From positions 150,033 to 214,032 of the forward strand of contig CP010425.1 in NCBI GenBank assembly GCA_000830295.1: DNA of 64,000 nucleotides. Direction: 5' to 3'. This stretch comes from an archaeon GW2011_AR15. Its GTDB lineage: Archaea; Nanobdellota; Nanobdellia; Woesearchaeales; GW2011-AR15. Under the pieces are notes generated by a model. The model ran no database searches. It was given only the letters and a program-made list of their open reading frames with translations, and had not been told where the DNA came from. The position numbers and the translations under genes were made by a program. Below are positions 22,877-31,424 of this stretch, one piece after another (position 1 is the first letter of the stretch; every line of letters begins with the position of its first letter).

Positions 22877-23761
22877 ATGCCTGAAATGGGAGACATAAAA
22901 GGCTACGCCTATGTTCTTATAGCAGTTTTCATGATTGCCATGTCAGCCAACGGCATAGATTACGTGCTTCAGGGAAATAATGTCGAGACTTCAAGCTTCC
23001 TCTGGAACCTTTCTGCCCTTATTGGCGCCTCCCTCATAGTTGTGTTCTCAAAAGAAAGGGCCAATCTTATTCCGACTCTTAAAAAATACTGGAAGGTCCT
23101 TGCTATTGTAGGAATATTCCAGGGAATTGCGATGCTCGGCTGGTTTTTCTCAATCCAGGCAATAGGGCCTGAGATAAGTTCATTCCTGGGAAGAATCGGG
23201 ACACTTGTACTGGTTATCTTAAGTGTGGTTTTCCTCAATGAAAAATTCAATTTTGGAGAAGCTTTTGGTGCAGCACTTGTGCTTCTCGGCGTATACATCA
23301 TAACCTTTTCCCCGATTGAATTTCTTGGCTGGAGAGTAATATACATTGTCATAGGCGGTTCCTTTTATGCAGTTGCACAGCTCCTGATAAAGAAGAATAT
23401 AAAAGACATCACCCCGCTTATATTCACGTTCACAAGCTCAGTAATGATTTTCCTGACAATCCTTGGGTATGCTTTGGCCTCGGGCAATCTTCATGCCCCT
23501 AATCTTGACAGCCTTCCTGTACTGGCAGCAATCCCTGTACTGAGCGAGGTTGTTGCTGTTATTCTGGTAACCTCTTCATACAATTATATCGGTGCAGGCA
23601 AGTCGCAGGTGATACGGTCTGCTTTTCCTTTTGTTGTTGTTATATACTCTTATGTCTTATACAGAACCGTGCTGCTGGCTCACCAGTTTTTCAGCGGCAC
23701 TCTAATCATAGCCGGCGCTGTCCTCCTCATACTTTCCAGGAGAAACTCTGTTAAGCAGTGA
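22877..23761 (+). CDS. DMT/EamA-family transporter
   Basis: A 294-residue protein with about ten membrane helices in two EamA repeats. Features include GPEISSFLGRIGTLVLVILSVV and, in the second half, SEVVAVILVTSSYNYIGAGKSQ. Members export amino acids, nucleobases or drugs; the substrate cannot be read from the sequence. The last 60 nt overlap the C-terminal end of the convergent orphan gene. Confidence 0.87.
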   Translation: MPEMGDIKGYAYVLIAVFMIAMSANGIDYVLQGNNVETSSFLWNLSALIGASLIVVFSKERANLIPTLKKYWKVLAIVGIFQGIAMLGWFFSIQAIGPEISSFLGRIGTLVLVILSVVFLNEKFNFGEAFGAALVLLGVYIITFSPIEFLGWRVIYIVIGGSFYAVAQLLIKKNIKDITPLIFTFTSSVMIFLTILGYALASGNLHAPNLDSLPVLAAIPVLSEVVAVILVTSSYNYIGAGKSQVIRSAFPFVVVIYSYVLYRTVLLAHQFFSGTLIIAGAVLLILSRRNSVKQ

Positions 23762-24082
23762 GCAAAAGTCATCATCAGTCAGGGGCCCGTTCCATTTGAG
23801 CCCCTGCTTTTTCAGGTAATTGTGCACAACCTCATAATTTGAGGGATTTTCCGGGTCTGTTGTGGGATAATTGCTTAGGTAAGGATAAGAGAATAGAATC
23901 CTCCCGTTTTTTGGATGTATAAGAAAGAGTATTGCATCATGCTCAAAATCTTCATATAATGAATAGGTAAGAATATCTATCCTTTCCAATCTGTTTGCCA
24001 GCCTGATTTCCTTGAGATGCTCCTTTATTTCATTTTCCAGAGTTTCTATCTCTCCAGACTCCCTGTTTTTTACAGCTTTCAT
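23702..24082 (-). CDS. Uncharacterised 126-aa protein
   Basis: No family recognised. A soluble protein with an N-terminal helix (ESGEIETLENEIKEHLKEIR) and a central strand-rich segment (AILFLIHPKNGRILFSYPYL). The 60-nt overlap with the convergent transporter gene is long for this window, so the C-terminal end may be wrong or the overlap real. The frame is open with normal composition. Confidence 0.55.
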   Translation of the reverse strand: MKAVKNRESGEIETLENEIKEHLKEIRLANRLERIDILTYSLYEDFEHDAILFLIHPKNGRILFSYPYLSNYPTTDPENPSNYEVVHNYLKKQGLKWNGPLTDDDFCSLLNRVSPGKYEEDSAGYD

Positions 24083-24222
24083 CGGGTATGAGCTAATTAT
24101 ATGTTATATTTAAGCGATATGGAAACCAGCAGAGGGTATAAATGCAAAATATAGTTGGCAGGCTATACATTTTTGGATTTGGCAAACTATATAAACTAGT
24201 GGGGTATCTGATAAATATAAAA

Positions 24223-24501
24223 ATGGGGAAAACAGATATTGTAAATGTGCTGTTCAGGAAGAAGCCCGCAAACATGCTTCTTGAGATGAGGAGAAATTCA
24301 AAAAAAGAGATTTATGCTTCCAACCTCGCAAAATCTGTCGACTGCACTTATTCCCACATTGTTAAGTTGCTCCAGCAGATGCAGAAAGCCGGCTTAGTCA
24401 ATTTTGACAAGCAGGGTCGCTTAAAACTGCTTAGCTTGACAAAAAAAGGCGAGGAAGTTGCTGCCAACATAGAGAAGATAATGAGTTCTCTCAAGGAATA
24501 A
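24223..24501 (+). CDS. Winged-helix transcriptional regulator, ~92 aa
   Basis: From the ATG at 24223 (MGKTDIVNVLFRKKPANML) a small winged-helix protein with a MarR/ArsR-like core: LAKSVDCTYSHIVKLLQQMQ as helix-turn-helix, then AGLVNFDKQGRLKLLSLTKKG as wing. No effector domain. The frame reaches back to 24142, but the added hydrophobic N terminus is not part of the fold. CTATATAAAC at 24187-24196 is a candidate TATA box. Confidence 0.78.
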   Translation: MGKTDIVNVLFRKKPANMLLEMRRNSKKEIYASNLAKSVDCTYSHIVKLLQQMQKAGLVNFDKQGRLKLLSLTKKGEEVAANIEKIMSSLKE

Positions 24502-24539
24502 TTTTTCTGATTTTAAAAAAATAAATAAAAAATAAATGC

Positions 24540-24992
24540 TTACTCTATAAGCAGACGTACCCTGCTTGAATCATATTTCCATTCTTCCGGAAGCCTGCCT
24601 GATTCTTTGTAGTATTTGACAAGCCTTCTTATCTTTGATTCTGTAAGCTGTAATCCTCTTTTGGCTGTCATGTCCTTCTTGTTCTCTTCCAGATGCTTCT
24701 GGAGGGAGATGACTCTCTTCAAAAGCTGCGCAAGGTTTTCAGGAAGCTTGGGAAGAAGCTCCTTTTCCTTCAGTATTGCTGAAACTGATTTTTTTGTTAT
24801 GGATTTTATATCCGGAATCCCGTATGTATCCCTGAGTATAATCCCTGCTTCTGACGCTGATTTTCCCTCTTTAGCCAGCTTCAGGACCAAAAGCTCAATC
24901 TCCTTCGGCTTGTAGCTCATCCATGTGTATGTCTTGTTTACAGGCTTTTTTGAGCCTGACTTTCCTTTCTTTCTTGAGTGCATTCTTGCCAT
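24540..24992 (-). CDS. rps15: 30S ribosomal protein S15 (archaeal type)
   Basis: A 150-residue S15 of the archaeal/eukaryotic S13e type: MARMHSRKKGKSGSKKP, then SYKPKEIELLVLKLAKEGKS and the rRNA-binding C terminus LTESKIRRLVKYYKESGRLP. Full length. It has a leader of roughly 75 nt (see next entry), unlike most genes here. Confidence 0.97.
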   Translation of the reverse strand: MARMHSRKKGKSGSKKPVNKTYTWMSYKPKEIELLVLKLAKEGKSASEAGIILRDTYGIPDIKSITKKSVSAILKEKELLPKLPENLAQLLKRVISLQKHLEENKKDMTAKRGLQLTESKIRRLVKYYKESGRLPEEWKYDSSRVRLLIE

Positions 24993-25100
24993 TTTAGTTA
25001 ATCCCCGGAGAAATAGTCTTTGCTAGTCTCCAGCATAAATCCGCTTTCACAGGATTTATCTTTTGTTATGGACATGGAGTTTTACATGATTTAAAAAGGT
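24993..25100 (-). promoter_or_regulatory. Structured 5' leader and promoter of rps15
   Basis: On the minus strand CCTTTTTAAATC near 25089-25100 is a TATA-like box, placing the start near 25070. The leader holds a perfect 8-bp hairpin between 25035-25042 and 25052-25059 and a GGAGA/TCTCC pair (about 25008-25032). Bacterial S15 autoregulates by binding leader structures; an analogous archaeal control is possible but unproven. Confidence 0.4.
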
Positions 25101-25136
25101 TTCGGAGACAAACCTAAAATTCCAAAAGACCCTGAT

Positions 25137-25736
25137 TTAGTATAGACAGCGATTATCAAATATTCTCTCCTGTTTTATTTTATTCTCAGATGCATATCTT
25201 ACTGCATCTTCTTTATTCTCTGCTATGAGGCAGTTTAATGAATGTATATACCTTATTGAATAAATAGATTCAGAACAGATTTTCTTCTCCAGCAGCTCCT
25301 CCCCGCATACCAGAAGAGATAGAATTCTCTCAGCGGTTTTTCTGCCATCATATTTTAAGCTCATTTCTTCCCCAAATACTACTTCAGACTTCTCTTCCCA
25401 GTCTTCTTTCATGTATGCCAGTTCTCCTCTTCTTTGCGGAGAGTCTGGATAGACAAAGGGGTGTTTATAAGCTCTATTAAGCAGTCTGGGTATCTCGACA
25501 GGCACTATTTCTACATCATCATTGCTGACATTAACTGCAAACTCAGCCCCAAGATATGCTTCTTCGAAAGCATAATATTTATCATGCAGATTTATTATAT
25601 AAGGAGGGATATTTAGGGATATCAGGATTTTTTGTTTTCCTGTTGCCTTGTAAGCGAGGCGGTCTTTGTATTCGGTTTTTGCCATATGTGAACTAAAAAA
25701 CTCTTCTATGGCTTCAGTTATCTCCATGCTGGCCAT
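25137..25736 (-). CDS. Uncharacterised 199-aa protein
   Basis: No family recognised. A soluble alpha/beta protein (KQKILISLNIPPYIINLHDK; SEVVFGEEMSLKYDGRKTAE) with three Cys in the C-terminal third. A TATA-like GGTATAAAAAAC is centred 27 nt before the start, so the mRNA is probably leaderless. M1 and M4 are both possible starts. Confidence 0.65.
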   Translation of the reverse strand: MASMEITEAIEEFFSSHMAKTEYKDRLAYKATGKQKILISLNIPPYIINLHDKYYAFEEAYLGAEFAVNVSNDDVEIVPVEIPRLLNRAYKHPFVYPDSPQRRGELAYMKEDWEEKSEVVFGEEMSLKYDGRKTAERILSLLVCGEELLEKKICSESIYSIRYIHSLNCLIAENKEDAVRYASENKIKQERIFDNRCLY

Positions 25737-25847
25737 AAAAATAGTTTGATAAATAGTTTTTTATACCTTCTTTCTATATTTCCGTAATATTTTCGATATG
25801 ATCCAGAAATAGATTCTCCGGATTATGTGCTGTTGATGAAAGAATAG

Positions 25848-26096
25848 TCATGAGAAAACAGCTACTGTGACACCGGAGCCGCCTTCATTCGGCCTGCCTG
25901 AACGGGCTTTTCTTACAAAAGTGGTTGCCCTCAGCAGATCCCTTACAGTATCCCTAAGTATGCCCTGGCCTTTGCCATGGATAATATGGACTTCAGGGAA
26001 GCCCATGTCATAGAAAGCGAGCAGATTAGCCCTTATTGTACGGACAGCCTCTTCTCTTGTCATACCGTGAACATCTATTACAGGCCTTTGCGTCAT
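25848..26096 (-). CDS. Stand-alone Smr-domain protein
   Basis: An 82-residue Smr domain without MutS2: IDVHGMTREEAVRTIRANLL, HIIHGKGQGILRD and the terminal GGSGVTVAVF. Smr domains are nucleic-acid-binding or nicking modules acting on recombination intermediates or RNA at collided ribosomes. The short length means the domain alone. It is divergent from the lipase gene and may share a TATA box with it (GTTTATAAATG near 26126-26136). Confidence 0.88.
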   Translation of the reverse strand: MTQRPVIDVHGMTREEAVRTIRANLLAFYDMGFPEVHIIHGKGQGILRDTVRDLLRATTFVRKARSGRPNEGGSGVTVAVFS

Positions 26097-26156
26097 GCTA
26101 ATCCATCTTGGAATAAACTGATAATGTTTATAAATGTGGCTGGTGTTACCTTACCT

Positions 26157-28310
26157 ATGCCAAAGAAGCAACAAAAAAAGAAATTGGTTGTTGAGAAATT
26201 CTCCAAGAATGAAAAAGAAATCGATATTAAGAGGAAAAAAACACTTTGGTTTATTCTTGGAATTATTGGAGTTACAATATTTCTTTTGTTTGCCAACCTC
26301 GGATTAAAGATAAGATATCTAATATATGATGAATTGCAAGTAGAGATAAATCCTCTACAAAAAACCGTATCTCTCAGAAATGATGAAACTCTTCCTCTGA
26401 GCTTTGAAGTGCAGAACAGAAATTTCCATACCTGTAGCAGCACCTGCGAGTTTGTGCTGACAGATACTTATACTGGCAAGGTACTCGGCAATAGAACCCT
26501 AGAGCTCAGGAGCAACCAGAAAGTAACTGAAGCTTATAATATCGGATTGGATGTTTCAGGAGAAGGCCAGAGAATATACTATTTTGAAGCCTACTGCTCA
26601 AATATAAAAACAGCAATTTGCCAGACAGATGGGGAGACAAGTTACAGGTCATCTATAATAACTATCAATTATACTTATTCTGAATCTGAACAAAAGCTTC
26701 TTGATAGATTAAAAGAAGGTATTGCATTAAAACATGATGAACTATCAACTGCAAAACAGCAGGAGGAAGAGAGTGAGGAGTATATTTCAGAGATAAACAA
26801 GACAATCCCCACGAATAAATATATAGAGAAGAAAGCTGAAGAGTATCTTAAGGAGCTGGAAAAGGCTGTTGGATTATACAATGAACAAAAATTAAAAGAA
26901 TCTGATGTTATATTATCAAGAATACCGCCCCTTGATTATTCCTTTGATCTGGATTCATTAAAAAATCAGGTTGCTGAATACAACAGGAATGCTGCTATGC
27001 TTAGTCTTCTAAACAGCACAGATTATCTTGCTGCTTATGATTTCTACGCCAGGACAAACATTTCAGAATCAGCTGAATTTGAAGGACTATACAAAAATAT
27101 CTCTGTGAAAAAGCTTGAAACATTTGAGAACATTACTAAGCTAAGCCAGTTTACTGATAAATTTCTTCTGGTGTCTGAATTAGTGGCCATATATCCTGCA
27201 AGGAAAAACAATAAAGAAATCAGCTACAAAAACGTAAATCTTCTGAATTATGGAAAATTTGAAAATCTGACTTTTAACTTTTCGGGAGAAATATGCCCTG
27301 ATGCTGCTCTTCTTGAGAATGCAGATGAAGAGCACAATTATTCTGTTGCGCTGATAAACTATTCGGAAATTCTGGTATACTGCAATACAGTTTACACTCC
27401 TCTGCCGGCAATCAAAACTTTTGAGGGCATTAGTCTTGAATATAAAGAGGGTTCTCAGGAGATTTTTGTACTGGAAGATGATCCGCCTGCCATATGCTGC
27501 ATATACGGGAACTGCTCGCACTGCTCGGCAGATCCTAAAAATTACCCAACCGTATTTGTGCACGGTCATTCTTTTAACATTCATGATCCGCCCGAGAGCT
27601 CTATTAAAACATTTACAAAAATACAGAAAAAGCTCACTGATGAGCATATAATAATTAATGCCGGGGACATAGATTATTCAACCGCATATAGCAGTCATTG
27701 GTCTCTTATGGCCTTGCCTGTGGGTGTGAGAGCAACATATTATTATCTCCCTTATTATGAAACAGAGCTGATCTTCAAGAGCATAAAGAAAGAAGAGGGC
27801 ATTGAGAGCTACTCGCTGAGGCTGAAAGAAATTATTGATATAGTTCTTGCGAACACGGGAACCGATAAAGTCAACATTGTCGCTCACTCGATGGGCGGAC
27901 TGGTAACAAGGAACTATCTTTCTGTGTTTGGAGAAAGCCATGTGAATAAGGTAGTCTTGATAGGGACACCGAATAATGGTATTAGTGGCAGGGCAGATGC
28001 TTTATGCTCGCATTTTGCAGATAAAAAGGCATGTGATGATATGAGTCAGGATAGTATTTTTTTAAAGCGCCTTGACAGATACAGGCCTGATATTCCCGTA
28101 TATCTTATAATCGGGAAAGGATGCGAAACCGACGGAAAAGATGGTGATGGAGTTGTTACAGCCGAATCTTCTGCTTTGGATTACGCGGACACCACATATA
28201 TAAACGGGAAATGCCAGGATTTTCTCAATTCTGATTTGCATGGGGATCTTCTTGACCCTGAAAAATATCCTGAAGCATATAATAGGATAAAAGAAATAAT
28301 AACGGAATAG
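26157..28310 (+). CDS. Membrane-anchored alpha/beta-hydrolase (lipase/PGAP1-like)
   Basis: From the ATG at 26157 a 717-residue protein: a basic N terminus, one membrane helix (about 30-50), an extracytoplasmic beta domain, a coiled-coil segment (about 200-290) and a C-terminal hydrolase domain. The oxyanion motif VFVHGHSFN, nucleophile AHSMGGL (Ser578), an acid in DGKDGDGVV and His in SDLHGDLL are visible. CCIYGNCSHC gives a small Cys cluster. The frame extends further upstream without homology, and GTTTATAAAT about 26 nt before 26157 supports the chosen start. Substrate unknown; a lipid or cell-surface ester is likely. Confidence 0.82.
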   Translation: MPKKQQKKKLVVEKFSKNEKEIDIKRKKTLWFILGIIGVTIFLLFANLGLKIRYLIYDELQVEINPLQKTVSLRNDETLPLSFEVQNRNFHTCSSTCEFVLTDTYTGKVLGNRTLELRSNQKVTEAYNIGLDVSGEGQRIYYFEAYCSNIKTAICQTDGETSYRSSIITINYTYSESEQKLLDRLKEGIALKHDELSTAKQQEEESEEYISEINKTIPTNKYIEKKAEEYLKELEKAVGLYNEQKLKESDVILSRIPPLDYSFDLDSLKNQVAEYNRNAAMLSLLNSTDYLAAYDFYARTNISESAEFEGLYKNISVKKLETFENITKLSQFTDKFLLVSELVAIYPARKNNKEISYKNVNLLNYGKFENLTFNFSGEICPDAALLENADEEHNYSVALINYSEILVYCNTVYTPLPAIKTFEGISLEYKEGSQEIFVLEDDPPAICCIYGNCSHCSADPKNYPTVFVHGHSFNIHDPPESSIKTFTKIQKKLTDEHIIINAGDIDYSTAYSSHWSLMALPVGVRATYYYLPYYETELIFKSIKKEEGIESYSLRLKEIIDIVLANTGTDKVNIVAHSMGGLVTRNYLSVFGESHVNKVVLIGTPNNGISGRADALCSHFADKKACDDMSQDSIFLKRLDRYRPDIPVYLIIGKGCETDGKDGDGVVTAESSALDYADTTYINGKCQDFLNSDLHGDLLDPEKYPEAYNRIKEIITE

Positions 28311-29735
28311 TTATATTGCTTCATCATCAAGACTGCCCCAATCATTAACATGGGACGGATCTCTTTGATTGTTATCTAAAAGAAATTCAAGGTTCGGAGA
28401 CCTGCCGAATTCAATAAGGTCCTGCTGCAGTCTGAGAACAGAAGTCATCGAAAAGAGCAAAGATTCCTGTATATACTTTGGGTCCGGTTTGTATCCCGGA
28501 AGCGGCATGCCTCTCTCTGCCAGCAATGCATCCAGTTCTTCTTTATCTCTGAATTTAGGTTCGTGCATAGCATTCAGAGAATGCTGGAGAAAAAACCTTA
28601 TATTTTTCACAATAAACTCGAATAAGTTAGGCTTCCCTATTATTTTTTCAGGTGTAGAGTACGCCCAATTTAGGCTTCCAGATATTGTTTTCAATTTGAC
28701 ATATGCATGGGAGATCCCTCTTTCAACCACCTCATCTTCTGCTATAACCGGGAAGTCAAACCTTCCATCCAATACAAGAGTGTGCTTTAGGAACTCTGTT
28801 GAATCATGTAAAAATCTTATGTGCCTTTCCAGATATTCTGACGATTCCGGGAAAAGATGGATACCTACATGCTTGGTATTAGGCAGATTATGGCTTTTAT
28901 CACCTTCGACGATTTTATCCAGATAGACTGATGGCATTGTTCCTTTCAAGATCCGGTGTGCTCTGGGGACATTTTTCACAACAACCCAATTATCATAGTC
29001 ACTGAACTGGCTTGGATCTGCTGTTCTTGAAGCAGACCCGTACAGCAATATTCCCAACAGGTCGTTTCCTAATTTTTCCCTTATCCAGTTTACATATGGG
29101 AATCTCTCAGTAATTTCTTTTTCAGTAACTTCTGCATTCCTTCTTCTTATGGGGTATGCTCTCGGCCCAATAGGGATTTCATTCAGGTATTCTATGAATT
29201 GCATCTTCATCTGGGATAATGCAGTGTCCCAGTTCTCTTCACTCTCCAAATCACCGAACAGAAAAGGATATTTCCTTTCTTCCAGGTGACCGTATATCCT
29301 TCCAATCATATACAATCTGTTCAGGATATGCGCTTTATTCACAACTGTTCCGAGTTCTCTTCTGCCATGAACTATGGCGGCATCAATTGTCGCTCCCTTT
29401 GCCTCTATTTCGGTCTGCAGCTGCAGCAGTATCTTCTCTCCTTCCGGTATTGCTTCCTGCCCTATGTTAAAATATTCCTGCATGAGGTCCTCCGGCATAT
29501 TCTTAGTAATCCTCCTAAATGTAGTCGGTATGTAATCTTTAAAACCCTGAACGACACCAACTGACCATGGGTTGGTCAGTGTATCGGCATCTGAAGAAGC
29601 GAGTAATGCTGCTAGGTCATCAGGTGTCGGAATTCCATTTAAGAGTACCGGCCTGACATACTTGAATGTATCTTCGTACGGTAGTCCCGGGACCTGGTAA
29701 TTAAGCCCTTTGTCTTCGAAAATAATGTTTACCAT
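28311..29735 (-). CDS. Large nucleotidyltransferase-fold protein (minimal NTase motif)
   Basis: A 474-residue protein with a Pol beta-type core near the middle: LYGSASRTADPSQFSDYDNWVV, the GSxxR and D-x-D pattern. An uncharacterised 220-residue N-terminal domain precedes it and a helical HEPN-like C-terminal part follows (SLNWAYSTPEKIIG; KNIRFFLQHSLNAM). Such pairs modify proteins or nucleic acids by nucleotide transfer; the target is unknown. It directly abuts the convergent lipase stop. TATA-like TATTTATAAGTAC lies 27 nt upstream of the ATG. Confidence 0.72.
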   Translation of the reverse strand: MVNIIFEDKGLNYQVPGLPYEDTFKYVRPVLLNGIPTPDDLAALLASSDADTLTNPWSVGVVQGFKDYIPTTFRRITKNMPEDLMQEYFNIGQEAIPEGEKILLQLQTEIEAKGATIDAAIVHGRRELGTVVNKAHILNRLYMIGRIYGHLEERKYPFLFGDLESEENWDTALSQMKMQFIEYLNEIPIGPRAYPIRRRNAEVTEKEITERFPYVNWIREKLGNDLLGILLYGSASRTADPSQFSDYDNWVVVKNVPRAHRILKGTMPSVYLDKIVEGDKSHNLPNTKHVGIHLFPESSEYLERHIRFLHDSTEFLKHTLVLDGRFDFPVIAEDEVVERGISHAYVKLKTISGSLNWAYSTPEKIIGKPNLFEFIVKNIRFFLQHSLNAMHEPKFRDKEELDALLAERGMPLPGYKPDPKYIQESLLFSMTSVLRLQQDLIEFGRSPNLEFLLDNNQRDPSHVNDWGSLDDEAI

Positions 29736-29810
29736 TCTCTATAGACTAAATGGTATTAGTACTTATAAATATAACTAGGACATGTTGAGAATCCTATCAT
29801 GAATAACCCT

Positions 29811-29856
29811 GCCAGATAAAGGTAATTCTGGCCATCTCGAAACTATTATATCTGGC
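29811..29856 (-). other. Perfect 8-bp hairpin 3' of tRNA-Gln
   Basis: GCCAGATA (29811-29818) and TATCTGGC (29849-29856) bracket 30 nt that also contain a small inverted TTCTGGCC/TCTCGAA region. It lies 11 nt after the 3' end of tRNA-Gln on its strand and may be a terminator or processing structure. Between it and the nucleotidyltransferase start (29736-29810) I see only promoter sequence. Confidence 0.4.
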
Positions 29857-29866
29857 GTTGCTGAAA

Positions 29867-29952
29867 TAGCCCCGCCAGGATTCGAACCTGGGTCCCGTCC
29901 TTTCTTCTGTTAATCCAAAGGGACGGATGATTGGCCACTACACTACGGGGCT
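29867..29952 (-). tRNA. tRNA-Gln(TTG) with a 13-nt intron
   Basis: On the minus strand acceptor AGCCCCG pairs with CGGGGCT, discriminator A, T arm around GGTTCGAATCC. Anticodon stem CGTCC/GGACG with loop CTTTGG and anticodon TTG (29918-29916). A 13-nt intron (29902-29914) is inserted after position 37, within a bulge-helix-bulge (CTTT/GAAG). The spliced product has the usual tRNA-Gln elements including GTGTAGTGGCCAATCAT. Confidence 0.93.
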
Positions 29953-29996
29953 TTAAAGCAAAAGAAGTCCAAGCAGTTTAAATAAATTGCTTCTCC

Positions 29997-30764
29997 CTAG
30001 TCTGATTGGTTGATCTCCCAGAATCTCAGCATCTCCTCTTCCATGAAATGAAGCTTTCCGGGAATTATCAGACAGTGCAGAGGCCCTCCAAAATCAAAAT
30101 CCAGCAGCTCATGCACACTACCGTATTTTATCAGCTGATTCCGGCTGCCAAGCCTTGCACAACCTATAACCCCGGTCTTCTCGCTTATGACCTTTTCTTT
30201 CCTTCTGTTTTCAATCTCCAGCAATTGTGCCAGGGCATGGTTCACTGACATGAATCTGTCGGGCTTAATATCCAGCAACACCAGAGTATGAAGTCCGTTC
30301 TTAAGGTTCATTTTTATCACATCATAAGGTGTTTCAGGTTCAAAAGAAGGCTCAAAAAAAGGCATTGAGGTTGTCTTACCATATTTGTAAAGCTCAAGCC
30401 CCACAGAGCCTACAGCTGTCAGGATTGAAGCATTGTGAATCATTTCAATCTGTATACCTTTTTCTTTTGCTCTCAAGAATAAGTCAATGTGAGTTGTGGC
30501 TGAGAAAATATCACCTACGACAAGAAATGCCACATTACTGGCAGCTGCCTTGTTTATTATCTGGTCTGAATTATTCTCAACCATCTCCCTGTCTGCCAGC
30601 ACAATTGCCCTGCCGTAGAAGTTCTCAAGCCTTTCCAGAGAGACATTGAGCCTGGAAGTATAGCCTTCCAGGAAAACGTAGTCACACTCCTTTACTGCTT
30701 CAAGGCCCTTCAGACTTATATCTTTTTCATCATTCAGCCCCAGGCCAATCATATACAATGTCAT
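29997..30764 (-). CDS. dphB: Diphthine synthase
   Basis: A 255-residue SAM-dependent methyltransferase that methylates the diphthamide precursor on aEF2. The typical opening MTLYMIGLGLNDEKDISLKG, the LEGYTSRL segment, VVGDIFSATTH and the GSVGLELYKYGKTTSMPFF motif are all present. Full length. TATA-like ATTATTTAAAC lies about 27 nt upstream of the ATG. No other diphthamide gene (dph2, dph6) is in the window. Confidence 0.96.
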   Translation of the reverse strand: MTLYMIGLGLNDEKDISLKGLEAVKECDYVFLEGYTSRLNVSLERLENFYGRAIVLADREMVENNSDQIINKAAASNVAFLVVGDIFSATTHIDLFLRAKEKGIQIEMIHNASILTAVGSVGLELYKYGKTTSMPFFEPSFEPETPYDVIKMNLKNGLHTLVLLDIKPDRFMSVNHALAQLLEIENRRKEKVISEKTGVIGCARLGSRNQLIKYGSVHELLDFDFGGPLHCLIIPGKLHFMEEEMLRFWEINQSD

Positions 30765-30810
30765 AATGGATAGCTATTCAGAATTGTTTAAATAATTTGC
30801 CAAGATAGAG

Positions 30811-31248
30811 TTATTTGAACAGCTTAACATACTCACTAATGGCCTTGGCAAGTCCCTGCAGGGGCTCTATTGATGGACTATATGCAGTCACGGATATTTT
30901 ATGTTTCCCAAATTCCATAAGATTCCAGTCAAGCTGCCTAGTAATCCTCATTCTGTATTCTACCCCTTTTTCTGTATCTTGAGAAATAGTCCAGCCCGAA
31001 TATATCTTGCCGGTGTTTATTCTTCCGCACTGCCTTATCCTGTCAATAGGGAGGTTGTTTTCTGAAATGTATTTTTGTATAGAACTGAAGCCAATCTCTT
31101 CATTTCTTCCGGTATCAACCTCCACTACAAGCTCAAAGTGCAGTCCTGGTTTTTCATACCTCCTGTCAGTATATTCATTTAATTCCATCTTTTTGATATA
31201 CTCTCCCTCCGGTAGATATGCTTCAAGCCCTTCATAGATGTCTGTCAT
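30811..31248 (-). CDS. Uncharacterised 145-aa protein
   Basis: No family recognised. A soluble protein, largely beta (GLHFELVVEVDTGRNEEIG; VEYRMRITRQLDWNLMEFG) with a helical C terminus. A TATA-like TTTATAAGAAA is centred 27 nt before the ATG. It lies between dphB and the ftsZ region and is transcribed in the same direction as both. Confidence 0.65.
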   Translation of the reverse strand: MTDIYEGLEAYLPEGEYIKKMELNEYTDRRYEKPGLHFELVVEVDTGRNEEIGFSSIQKYISENNLPIDRIRQCGRINTGKIYSGWTISQDTEKGVEYRMRITRQLDWNLMEFGKHKISVTAYSPSIEPLQGLAKAISEYVKLFK

Positions 31249-31317
31249 TGTAACGGTGTGGAGAAGTAGTTTTCTTATAAAATTAACTTAATTTCCTTAA
31301 TCAAAAAAAGAAAAACT

Positions 31318-31390
31318 CTCTTCCCCTCCCGGAGAAGAGAATAAATAGCCTCTATCCTAAAACTTTCGGGGGTGATTTACAGATAGAGGC
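31318..31390 (-). terminator. Two hairpins downstream of ftsZ
   Basis: GCCTCTAT (31348-31355) pairs with ATAGAGGC (31383-31390) across 27 nt. CTCTTC (31318-31323) pairs with GAAGAG (31334-31339), followed on the minus strand by T-rich sequence (complement of AAAAAAAGAAAAA). The layout suits transcription termination of ftsZ. Confidence 0.5.
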
Positions 31391-31424
31391 AAGAAGGGCA
31401 CCCACAAAGACCAAGGGTGATCAT
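31377..31424 (-). CDS. Possible 15-aa Cys-rich peptide coupled to ftsZ
   Basis: MITLGLCGCPSCLYL, with an ATG that overlaps the ftsZ stop (ATGA at 31424-31421). Three Cys in C-G-C-P-S-C. The stop lies inside the downstream hairpin. No ribosome-binding site other than coupling. It may be coincidence. Confidence 0.3.
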   Translation of the reverse strand: MITLGLCGCPSCLYL

